DNA from: Methanobacteriota archaeon | GTDB lineage: Archaea; Thermoplasmatota; Thermoplasmata; Methanomassiliicoccales; Methanomethylophilaceae | Direction of reading: 5' to 3' | Assembly (NCBI GenBank): GCA_029574055.1 | Contig: JAKQBQ010000054.1 | Location: 1-5,491 of the forward strand | Length of the DNA: 5,491 bases | Shown: in pieces, positions 1-4,841 of the stretch | Numbering within the stretch: position 1 is the stretch's first letter | Layout of the letters: every line of letters starts with the position of its first letter | The notes under the pieces: generated by a model | Told to the model about the DNA's origin: nothing | Database searches by the model: none | Seen by the model: only the letters and a program-made list of their open reading frames with translations | Position numbers and translations under genes: made by a program

Positions 1-2
1 TC

Positions 3-95
3 TGCCTGGCCTGCGTGAACGGAAAATACCCCACCCGCATACCCGGAGAGACGCACAGGTTCCAGTCCACGCTTGAGTCGGACTTCGAACAGTGA
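3..95 (+). CDS. purF: Amidophosphoribosyltransferase, C-terminal end (partial)
   Basis: Only the last 30 codons are present, in frame 3, ending at TGA 93-95; the rest lies upstream of the window. The peptide begins CLACVNGKYPT and ends ESDFEQ. A CxxC followed by (T/N)GKYPT close to the C-terminus is the hallmark of the Bacillus-type PurF tail, where these two cysteines are two of the four ligands of the [4Fe-4S] cluster. PurF catalyses the first committed step of purine synthesis, making 5-phosphoribosylamine from PRPP and glutamine in the cytoplasm. The cluster-type tail separates it from the E. coli-type enzyme, which has no cluster. The call rests on this short stretch only; the glutaminase and PRPP-binding domains cannot be checked here. 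A T-run begins three bases after the stop codon. Confidence 0.82.
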   Translation, partial: CLACVNGKYPTRIPGETHRFQSTLESDFEQ

Positions 96-97
96 TC

Positions 98-139
98 TTT
101 TTACTTACGTTTGATCGGCATTTTCAGTATCGGTCAAAC
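98..139 (+). terminator. Candidate purF terminator: T-run plus hairpin
   Basis: Five T residues at 98-102 lie just after the purF stop; short T-tracts are typical archaeal termination signals. Downstream, 109-118 (GTTTGATCGG) pairs with 130-139 (TATCGGTCAAAC, last ten bases) over ten base pairs including two G-U pairs, around an 11-base loop. The order (T-run before hairpin) is not that of a bacterial intrinsic terminator, so the hairpin may have another role, such as 3'-end protection or a remnant of a mobile element end. The pairing is directly visible; the function is inferred. Confidence 0.4.
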
Positions 140-169
140 AAGAGAGGCCGGCAGGCTCAAAAAATCTCG

Positions 170-206
170 CCAAACTCAGTAACAAAACACGTCCAAACTC
201 AGTAAC
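170..206. repeat. 14-base direct repeat pair, 23-base period
   Basis: The 14-mer CCAAACTCAGTAAC occurs at 170-183 and again, perfectly, at 193-206, with nine bases between the copies. It sits in the non-coding stretch between purF and the tRNA-Ala gene. Tandem copies of this kind occur at the ends of some insertion sequences and as paired operator sites. No transposase or opposite end is visible in the window, so the origin is unknown. The second copy ends 15 bases before the TATA-like element assigned to the tRNA. Confidence 0.6.
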
Positions 207-219
207 CGTTAAGCCAAAT

Positions 220-230
220 CTTTAATAATG
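220..230 (+). promoter_or_regulatory. TATA-like box upstream of tRNA-Ala
   Basis: TTTAATAA at 221-228 is centred about 28 bases before the first base of the mature tRNA, the normal archaeal distance between TATA box and transcription start. If this is the promoter, the tRNA has almost no 5' leader. Assigned from position and composition only. Confidence 0.45.
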
Positions 231-252
231 GCTCCTCATTCAGAAGAAACAC

Positions 253-325
253 GGGCAGGTAGATCAGTTGGAAGATCGCTACCTTGGCATGGTAGAGGCC
301 GCGAGTTCGAATCTCGCCCTGTCCA
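253..325 (+). tRNA. tRNA-Ala (anticodon GGC)
   Basis: All arms of the cloverleaf can be folded. The acceptor stem is 253-259 with 318-324, the D stem GATC 262-265 with GATC 274-277, the anticodon stem CTACC 279-283 with GGTAG 291-295, and the T stem GCGAG 301-305 with CTCGC 313-317 around loop TTCGAAT. The anticodon loop TTGGCAT places GGC at 286-288, reading GCC and GCU alanine codons. The acceptor stem carries the G3:U70 wobble pair, the classic alanine identity element, with A73 as discriminator. The 3' CCA is not encoded, as is usual in archaea. An opposite-strand open reading frame crossing this gene is an artefact. Confidence 0.95.
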
Positions 326-334
326 CTCCTCGTC

Positions 335-348
335 ATTAATAATATAAC
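335..348 (+). promoter_or_regulatory. TATA-like box of the hydrolase gene
   Basis: The A/T-rich run TTAATAATATAAC spans about 336-348, and AATATAAC (341-348) is centred about 27 bases before the ATG at 371. There is no Shine-Dalgarno sequence in front of that ATG. Together these fit a leaderless transcript starting at or next to the start codon. The segment begins ten bases after the tRNA, so the hydrolase is likely transcribed independently of it. Confidence 0.5.
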
Positions 349-370
349 TTCTCAATGTATGCTTTAACGC

Positions 371-934
371 ATGACCGGTTCTATGCCGAAGAAGGAAGAA
401 AGGGAGATAGTCCTTGTCGTGGTAGATGTCCAGAAGAAATTCACCGGAGGGTCGATACCGGAGAAAGGGGACGAGGAAGCCGTAAGGGTGATAAATGAAG
501 CTGCGGCGATGTTCCGCGCCGCCGGCAGGCCGGTAATATTCATTTTTTATGACGGCGAGTGCGAATGCTCCAACTACGAAAAAAGCGACGGCGACGAGTT
601 CCTTCACGGGATAATAACATATCCGACGGACATCATCGTCCACAAAAAGCATATGAACTCTTTCCTCGACACAAAGCTGGAGGAAACGGTCAAGGAGTGC
701 GGCGGGGACAGCATACTGCTTGCGGGGATGGTGACCCAATATTGTGTGCTTGGCACATATTTCGGGGCATTCGAGAGGGGTCTCAGCCCGTACCTGCTTA
801 AGGGTGGAATCATCTCTACGAACCCCAAGATCAACGAGGCCGCTTACGTCATATGCAAAACGTTCACCTTGGATGAGGTGAAGGAGAACCTGCGCACGAC
901 CGAGATGGACTGGAGAAAAGAGTTGCGGAGCTGA
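371..934 (+). CDS. Isochorismatase-family cysteine hydrolase
   Basis: The 187-residue protein has the isochorismatase/nicotinamidase-like fold signature and the usual family length. The catalytic triad can be placed at Asp19 (VVVDVQKKF), Lys92 (HKKHMNSF, with Lys93 as the alternative) and Cys125 (GMVTQYCVLGT); GMVTQ before the cysteine corresponds to the family's cis-peptide GVxTD segment. Members hydrolyse amide or ester-type bonds in small molecules such as nicotinamide, isochorismate, N-carbamoylsarcosine or ureidoacrylate. The zinc-binding DxH of nicotinamidases is not evident: the equivalent position reads YDGECEC (60-66). A nicotinamidase role is therefore unlikely and the substrate is unknown. 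It appears cytoplasmic, with no signal peptide. The ATG at 371 is preferred because a TATA-like box lies about 27 bases upstream, suggesting a leaderless mRNA; Met5 (383) is an alternative start. No operon partner is visible. Confidence 0.88.
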   Translation: MTGSMPKKEEREIVLVVVDVQKKFTGGSIPEKGDEEAVRVINEAAAMFRAAGRPVIFIFYDGECECSNYEKSDGDEFLHGIITYPTDIIVHKKHMNSFLDTKLEETVKECGGDSILLAGMVTQYCVLGTYFGAFERGLSPYLLKGGIISTNPKINEAAYVICKTFTLDEVKENLRTTEMDWRKELRS

Positions 935-942
935 TCCTCAGA

Positions 943-1132
943 GTCTGCCCTGACAGGCGGGTGAAAGCTCATTCCGTAGGCAGACCCGCTTCTTTGCGTG
1001 AAAACGGGTGGGCTCTGATATTTGTTCTTGAACGAAAAGCATATTCTTTCTCATCAGATCGGGAGCCATTTGTCCGATCGCGGTTCGATCTGCGAACGTC
1101 AGGCAATTTATCTTCGCTGACCGGAATCAGAG
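943..1132 (+). other. Intergenic region with multiple inverted repeats (possible structured RNA)
   Basis: The 230 bases between the hydrolase and nucleotidyltransferase genes show no convincing gene but unusually many pairing segments. They are GTCTGCC 943-949 with GGCAGAC 979-985; CTCTGAT 1013-1019 with ATCAGAG 1126-1132; TTTGTTC 1021-1027 with GAACGAA 1030-1036 (one G-U pair, two-base loop as drawn); GATCGG 1057-1062 with CCGATC 1074-1079; GTTCG 1083-1087 with CGAAC 1093-1097; and GTCAG 1098-1102 with CTGAC 1117-1121. The 1013/1132 pairing would close a junction holding four hairpins. It ends just before the TATA-like box of the next gene, so it would not be that gene's leader. A small RNA, a 3' UTR element or chance pairing are all possible. 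Confidence 0.28.
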
Positions 1133-1140
1133 TTATTAAT
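1133..1140 (+). promoter_or_regulatory. TATA-like box of the MNT nucleotidyltransferase gene
   Basis: TTATTAAT at 1133-1140 is centred about 28 bases before the ATG at 1165. The same octamer occurs upstream of the TPR gene at 1665-1672. No good ribosome binding site lies before 1165, so the transcript is probably leaderless. Confidence 0.5.
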
Positions 1141-1164
1141 GCAAGAACACATACAACACAGGAT

Positions 1165-1473
1165 ATGCAAACGGCAGGGCGGTCGAACAAGATATACACC
1201 ATAGATGAGATCGCAGAGATGATCAGACCCATTGCCGAGAGGTACGGGGTCGCGTCCGTGATATTGTTCGGCTCATATGCCAGAGGCGATGCCGACAGCA
1301 GCAGCGATATCGATCTCTATGTTGAGCCCGGTGCCATTTCAGACCTGATCGAGCTGAGCGGGTTCAGGCTGGATATTATTGACGCGCTGTGCAAAGAGGT
1401 CGATGTGGTCACTACGGATGATCCCTCTGCAATAAGTAAGATCATAAGCCTCGGGATACCCATTTATGGATGA
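1165..1473 (+). CDS. MNT-type minimal nucleotidyltransferase
   Basis: The 102-residue protein has the minimal nucleotidyltransferase (DNA polymerase beta-like) active site: GSYARGD at 36-42, the metal-binding pair SDIDL with Asp48 and Asp50, and a third acidic residue, Asp80, in EVDVV. MNT proteins usually pair with a HEPN protein. In characterised HEPN/MNT toxin-antitoxin modules the MNT protein is the antitoxin and inactivates the HEPN RNase by adding AMP residues. The frame is open back to a GTG at 961, but those 68 extra codons show no family similarity and run through pairing-rich intergenic DNA. The ATG at 1165 is preferred because it gives the typical family length and has a TATA-like box at the right distance. 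No HEPN gene is recognised on either side. A tiny overlapping reading frame starts at 1466. Confidence 0.85.
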   Translation: MQTAGRSNKIYTIDEIAEMIRPIAERYGVASVILFGSYARGDADSSSDIDLYVEPGAISDLIELSGFRLDIIDALCKEVDVVTTDDPSAISKIISLGIPIYG

Positions 1474-1656
1474 TCTCGCGGGGAAGCATTCGCCCAACCC
1501 CGTTTGATGAATAGCAGCACACCGGCAATATTGCCATGAAGAATGCCGGCAACACTCTCAACGCGTCGATATCAGATCCGATAGTTGCAGATCAAATACA
1601 AAATATCACCCGCAGGCCTCCTGAAAAAGGCATGCGCGTTCATGCGGCGTGCGTGT
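1474..1656. other. Intergenic region without a recognisable gene
   Basis: No gene is supported here. Visible elements are a perfect 12-base palindrome GGCAATATTGCC at 1524-1535; a six-base-pair stem CCGGCA 1522-1527 with TGCCGG 1544-1549 around a 16-base loop, which could be an end-of-transcript hairpin for the MNT gene but has no T-run after it; and a short CAGG/CCTG hairpin at 1612-1622. Where a HEPN gene would be expected there is only a 13-codon frame (1466-1507) overlapping the MNT stop. Confidence 0.4.
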
Positions 1657-1679
1657 GGTATGCATTATTAATACATACC
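1657..1679 (+). promoter_or_regulatory. 23-base palindrome over the TATA-like box of the ankyrin operon
   Basis: GGTATG (1657-1662) and CATACC (1674-1679) are perfect inverted arms. Pairing continues inward after one mismatch (C1663/A1673), so ten of eleven positions around T1668 are symmetric. The centre contains TTATTAAT (1665-1672), the TATA-like box of the operon starting at 1702. Its centre is about 33 bases before the ATG, placing transcription start a few bases upstream of, or at, the start codon; no Shine-Dalgarno sequence is present. A homodimeric repressor bound here would block TBP/TFB. The symmetry is directly visible; operator function is inferred. Confidence 0.55.
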
Positions 1680-1701
1680 CCAATATAGATTCGATAGTAA
1701 C

Positions 1702-2217
1702 ATGAGCTTCAATTCCGGTGGACCTTCTGACAAGCAAACGACCCCCGAGCAGATATCCGCAGCGGTCAAATACCTCAGGCAGGGCTGGGATGCCCAGGCA
1801 TTCCTCGTATTATCCGAATCCGGGACGGAAAAGAACCCCGTCGCCCGTTTCGCGTTAGGGCTGTGCTACCTGCGCGCCAATGATCTGACCATGGCGGCGC
1901 AATGTTTCGAGCAGGCATTGAACCTGCTCAAAGCGGCGTCCGCCGCCACTCCCGCCACGGCCGTTATGAAAGGAACCTCGGAAAACAGCGAGACCCATGT
2001 CAAACTGACGGAAAAGCAGATCGAAGATAAGGTATACCTCACGCCGATGGATCCGGATTTCTGCGCGCGCTTCCCGAAGGCGGCGGAACAGATCGCCATA
2101 CTGGCACTTATCGACGTATATCAGAGAAAAGGGATGAACGAGCAGGCGCAGAGGCTGTCGTCGGGGCTTACGGGCCCGGCATTCGAATCGTTCAAGAAAA
2201 GGCTGGGAAGCAGCTGA
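1702..2217 (+). CDS. TPR-like helical-repeat protein, first gene of the ankyrin operon
   Basis: The 171-residue protein has no catalytic motif. Residues 46-76 fit the tetratricopeptide consensus: Leu52, Gly53, Tyr56, Ala65, Phe69 and Ala72 fall at TPR positions 7, 8, 11, 20, 24 and 27. A helical pair precedes it (17-40) and a second, weaker TPR-like hairpin follows at about 127-155 (Tyr140, Ala149). Between them, residues 79-105 form an Ala/Thr/Ser-rich, probably flexible linker. TPRs are protein-binding scaffolds, so an adaptor or co-chaperone-like role is plausible but unproven. No signal peptide or membrane segment is seen, so it is probably cytoplasmic. The ATG has no ribosome binding site and lies downstream of the palindromic TATA region. 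The next gene starts 15 bases after its stop. Confidence 0.75.
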   Translation: MSFNSGGPSDKQTTPEQISAAVKYLRQGWDAQAFLVLSESGTEKNPVARFALGLCYLRANDLTMAAQCFEQALNLLKAASAATPATAVMKGTSENSETHVKLTEKQIEDKVYLTPMDPDFCARFPKAAEQIAILALIDVYQRKGMNEQAQRLSSGLTGPAFESFKKRLGSS

Positions 2218-2220
2218 GGA

Positions 2221-2226
2221 AAAGGA
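2221..2226 (+). promoter_or_regulatory. Ribosome binding site of the first ankyrin gene
   Basis: AAAGGA at 2221-2226 lies six bases before the ATG at 2233 and just after the TPR gene's stop. A second AGGA (2229-2232) abuts the ATG. It supports the start chosen and co-transcription with the TPR gene. Confidence 0.6.
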
Positions 2227-2232
2227 ATAGGA

Positions 2233-2577
2233 ATGAATCTGAGCGAGATCAAAAGCAAATACGGCCGCGAGGACCGGGACGCGGTGCTGAAAGCCTACCC
2301 CATAGCGATCGAGGAGAACAAAGGCCAAGAGAACAAATTGAACGAATTGGCCTTCCTCGCCGCCGATTTCGCCCATCCCGAAGCTTTGGTCTTGCTATTC
2401 GAGGCGGGAGTATCCCCCGCCGTTGCCGCCGATTACGGGTTCACGCTTCTGCACATACTTGCCCGCCAGGAGGAAAGCAGGTATGTGCTCAAGCCGGAAG
2501 GCGCGGTGGCGAAGACCACGCCTTATTGCTTGACAACAAGGTCAGCGCTCTTCGCAAGGACGAGAACGAAAGCATGA
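2233..2577 (+). CDS. Ankyrin-repeat protein, N-terminal part of a frameshifted gene
   Basis: This 114-codon frame begins at an ATG with a good ribosome binding site. Residues 34-80 look like ankyrin repeats: ELAFLAADFAHPEALVLLFEAGV followed by the start of the next repeat, DYGFTLLHILAR. From about residue 97 (PYCLTT onward) the sequence loses all repeat character, while the frame one base back continues with LLLDNKVSALRKDE and then a clear ankyrin repeat. The natural product is therefore most likely a fusion of this piece with the reading frame at 2526-3845, about 537 residues, and the last 18 residues here are probably out-of-frame noise. As written, the gene makes a short, truncated protein. 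The cause is either a genuine one-base loss (or two-base gain) or a sequencing error. The element would be cytoplasmic and protein-binding. Confidence 0.68.
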   Translation: MNLSEIKSKYGREDRDAVLKAYPIAIEENKGQENKLNELAFLAADFAHPEALVLLFEAGVSPAVAADYGFTLLHILARQEESRYVLKPEGAVAKTTPYCLTTRSALFARTRTKA

Positions 2578-3845
2578 CCTGTTACCACTACGCTGCTCGG
2601 AACGGCCTTGCGGAGATGGTGGAGACCCTGGCGGAGCGCGGCGCGAAGCTGAACATCACCGATAAGGACGGGAACACCGGCATCCATATCGCAAGCGAAT
2701 ATGTGCGGCACGCCATGTCCGGCATCGACATCAAAAAACGGGAGCTGGAACAGTCAAAAAAGAATTATGAGGAGACGGTCGCGCGCTGCAAGGGTCGGAA
2801 CATGACCGATGAGGAGACAGAACAATACATCAAGAACACCGTTTCCAATCCTCCCGCAAAGGCGCAGCAAGCGTACGACGCCGCCGTGAATCTGGTGGAG
2901 GATTACTTCCGCGTGGTCAAAGCCTTCGCAAAAGGCGGCGTGGACATCGACGAGAAGAACGAATACGGAAGATCGGCATTGGATGTGGCGGTGCAGAACG
3001 GCGCGAAGAAGATCGCTGCGTTCCTATCCGGGGATCTTACGGACGAGGGAGACAGCGCTGCGGTCGCCGCAGGCGGAATGACCCTGCACCAGGCCGCCGA
3101 GAAAGGCGACATAAAAGCGATAGAGGCGATTGCCGGCACCGGCGTTGACATGAATTCATTGAAGGACAAGGACGATCAGAATATGGGCGGCTGCACCGCT
3201 CTGGCAATCGCCGCAGCGAACGTCCAGGCGGGCGCGGCGGAGGCTCTTCTTTCTTACGGTGCTGACCCTTCATTCAAGGACGGGAACGGCCGGATGGCGG
3301 CGTATTATCTTGTCTTTTCCACTTCCTCCGGCGGATATGAGCAAATGTTCGCCAACATACCGAAGATCATCAACGCCCTTGTCAGCGCCGGCATGGACAT
3401 CAACGCGGCAGTGGATGACGACAGCAACACCCTGCTGCTGCTTGCCTGCAAGTCTGCCAGCGGCGGCTCATACAACAAGCACAGCAAGAAAGGGGATATC
3501 TTCTATGCTGTGATGAAGCACAATCCCGACATCAACATCGCCAACAGGTTCGGCGAGACCGCCCTGATGTACGCCTGCGCCGATGACTTCGAGATAATGG
3601 AGAATCCTCAGCTTTTGCTGCTGGAACAATCCGCAAATGTGAACGCGGCGGATAAGAACGGCGATACCGCTCTGCATTACGCCGCCCGCAACCGGAACAA
3701 CACCGGCGCGAAGACCCTGTGCGACATGCTGCTGGAATTCGGTGCCGATGCGAACAAGATCAACAACGCAGGAAAGAGTGCGTTGGATATAGCCACGGAA
3801 CAGAACAACGAGCCGTTGGTAAAACTCTTATTAGGCAAAATGTAA
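2526..3845 (+). CDS. Ankyrin-repeat protein, main part of a frameshifted gene
   Basis: The 439-codon frame starts nominally at TTG 2526, but no ribosome binding site precedes it. It is best read as the continuation of the ankyrin gene that starts at 2233. Ankyrin repeats are visible at residues 17-58, 132-168, 183-215 (GGMTLHQAAEKGD), 222-253, 280-310, 335-378 (FGETALMYACADD), 379-411 (NGDTALHYAARNR) and a closing repeat at 412-437. Residues 66-130 interrupt the array with a charged, helix-rich insert (ELEQSKKNYEETV, MTDEETEQYI) that may form a coiled coil. A further insert at 258-275 is Ser/Gly/Tyr-rich. Ankyrin arrays bind other proteins and no enzymatic motif is present. The stop TAA overlaps the ribosome binding site of the next gene, which lies in the same reading frame. 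Confidence 0.75.
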   Translation: MLDNKVSALRKDENESMTCYHYAARNGLAEMVETLAERGAKLNITDKDGNTGIHIASEYVRHAMSGIDIKKRELEQSKKNYEETVARCKGRNMTDEETEQYIKNTVSNPPAKAQQAYDAAVNLVEDYFRVVKAFAKGGVDIDEKNEYGRSALDVAVQNGAKKIAAFLSGDLTDEGDSAAVAAGGMTLHQAAEKGDIKAIEAIAGTGVDMNSLKDKDDQNMGGCTALAIAAANVQAGAAEALLSYGADPSFKDGNGRMAAYYLVFSTSSGGYEQMFANIPKIINALVSAGMDINAAVDDDSNTLLLLACKSASGGSYNKHSKKGDIFYAVMKHNPDINIANRFGETALMYACADDFEIMENPQLLLLEQSANVNAADKNGDTALHYAARNRNNTGAKTLCDMLLEFGADANKINNAGKSALDIATEQNNEPLVKLLLGKM

Positions 3846-3850
3846 GGAGA
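3844..3850 (+). promoter_or_regulatory. Ribosome binding site of the second ankyrin gene
   Basis: AAGGAGA at 3844-3850 is a strong Shine-Dalgarno sequence seven bases before the ATG at 3858. Its first two bases belong to the TAA stop of the preceding ankyrin gene, so translation of the two genes is probably coupled. Confidence 0.75.
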
Positions 3851-3857
3851 TCGGAAG

Positions 3858-4823
3858 ATGGACAACACATTCTTGAATGCCTGCAAGAACGGGCAGAAGG
3901 GCATTGTAGAGGCCTTTGTCAAAAAAGGCGGCATCGATTACAACAAGCGCGACCAGACCGGCGGCACGCCGCTGTACTACGCCAGCGTAAAAGGCGCACG
4001 GGACATTGTGAAGATATTGTTGGACAACGGCGCAGACGCGACCCTCGCCAACAACGAGAGCACGACCCCGCTGCACGCTGTGGCACATAGCGGGAACAAA
4101 GAGATAATGAAAATGCTGATCGATGCCGGCGCGGATATAAACGCTACCGACAAGTATGGGAAGTCCCCTCTGATACACACTCTGCAGCAGAACAGGACAG
4201 AGGCTGCGAAATTCCTCATCTCCCTGGGTGCGGATGTTGCGATAAAGGATAATGAGGGACACATAGCGCTGGACTACGCCACCGCCCACGGCCTTCGCGA
4301 CATAATCCCGCTGCTGAGCATAGGCGCGACAAAGGATGTCGCGGGCAACACGCCTCTGCATCAGGCCGCCCACAACGGCCAGAGCGAGGTGGTGGCCGCC
4401 CTGATCAAATCCGGCGCGGAGATCGACGCTGTCAACGACGGCGGAGAGTCGCCTTTGATCATAGCGTCCATGAACGGCAACCTTCAGGTCGTGCGCATGC
4501 TCCTCGACGCCGGGGCGGACGCGAACCTTCGGCTGCTGAACGGGAACTCCCCGCTTCACTATGCCGCCGCAGGAGGCAACAAGTTCCTTGGTCTGGCACT
4601 TATCGAGAAAGGCGCGGACGCAAGCTTCCAGAACGAGAGCGGGGAGTCTCCGCTTATAGTTGCCGCCATGCGGGGCAAGAACGACTTCTCCGCCATGCTC
4701 ATAGAGAAAGGAGCGGATGTAAACGCCGTCGACAACCTGGAGCACAGCGCGATGTATTACGCGTCTGAAGGCGGGTTCACCGAGATCGTAGAGCAGCTGA
4801 TAACAGCAGGGGCCCAGCATTGA
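3858..4823 (+). CDS. Ankyrin-repeat protein, about ten repeats
   Basis: The 321-residue protein is essentially all ankyrin repeats. Repeat anchors (the P of TPLH/SPLI or its equivalent) fall at residues 38, 71, 104, 137, 166, 199, 232, 265 and 298, preceded by an N-terminal capping repeat (4-32). The period is exactly 33 residues except the repeat after 137, which is 29 long and lacks the usual GADxNxxD hairpin (it reads SIGATKDVAGN). Several repeats alternate between a PLHxAA type and a PLIxA type. The last repeat (LEHSAMYYASEGG to TAGAQH) ends the protein without a cap. There is no signal peptide, membrane segment or enzyme domain, so it should be a cytoplasmic binding scaffold. It follows the first ankyrin gene by 12 bases in the same frame and precedes an unknown gene by 18 bases. 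Confidence 0.88.
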   Translation: MDNTFLNACKNGQKGIVEAFVKKGGIDYNKRDQTGGTPLYYASVKGARDIVKILLDNGADATLANNESTTPLHAVAHSGNKEIMKMLIDAGADINATDKYGKSPLIHTLQQNRTEAAKFLISLGADVAIKDNEGHIALDYATAHGLRDIIPLLSIGATKDVAGNTPLHQAAHNGQSEVVAALIKSGAEIDAVNDGGESPLIIASMNGNLQVVRMLLDAGADANLRLLNGNSPLHYAAAGGNKFLGLALIEKGADASFQNESGESPLIVAAMRGKNDFSAMLIEKGADVNAVDNLEHSAMYYASEGGFTEIVEQLITAGAQH

Positions 4824-4841
4824 TGGGCAGGCGTAAGGAAG

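Noticed and set aside
236..739. 167-codon minus-strand frame across the tRNA and hydrolase gene
   Set aside because: Its C-terminal part (GRDSNSRPLPCQGSD) is the translation of the tRNA-Ala gene on the opposite strand, a well-known annotation artefact, and the rest is antisense to a confident gene.
961..1164. GTG-initiated 68-codon N-terminal extension of the MNT gene
   Set aside because: The extension has no family similarity, would make the protein much longer than MNT proteins usually are, and covers pairing-rich intergenic DNA plus a TATA-like box placed correctly for the ATG at 1165.
969..1232. 87-codon minus-strand frame with a hydrophobic stretch
   Set aside because: It overlaps the start of the MNT gene, has no ribosome binding site or recognised family, and its hydrophobic segment is the complement of ordinary coding and intergenic sequence.
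1524..1549. Palindrome and hairpin taken as an intrinsic terminator of the MNT gene
   Set aside because: There is no T-run after the stem and the loop is large, so it was noted only as an intergenic element.
1630..1656. CATGCG/GTGCG-type short repeats upstream of the operon as a CRISPR or iteron array
   Set aside because: There are only two or three imperfect hexamer copies without regular spacing or unique spacers.
1855..2376. 173-codon minus-strand frame opposite the TPR gene
   Set aside because: It is antisense to the TPR gene and its ribosome binding site region, has no recognisable domain and spans the junction of two plus-strand genes.
2512..2530. Programmed -1 ribosomal frameshift site in the ankyrin gene
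   Set aside because: No X XXY YYZ slippery heptamer or evident downstream pseudoknot was seen around the frame change; mutation or sequencing error explains it more simply.
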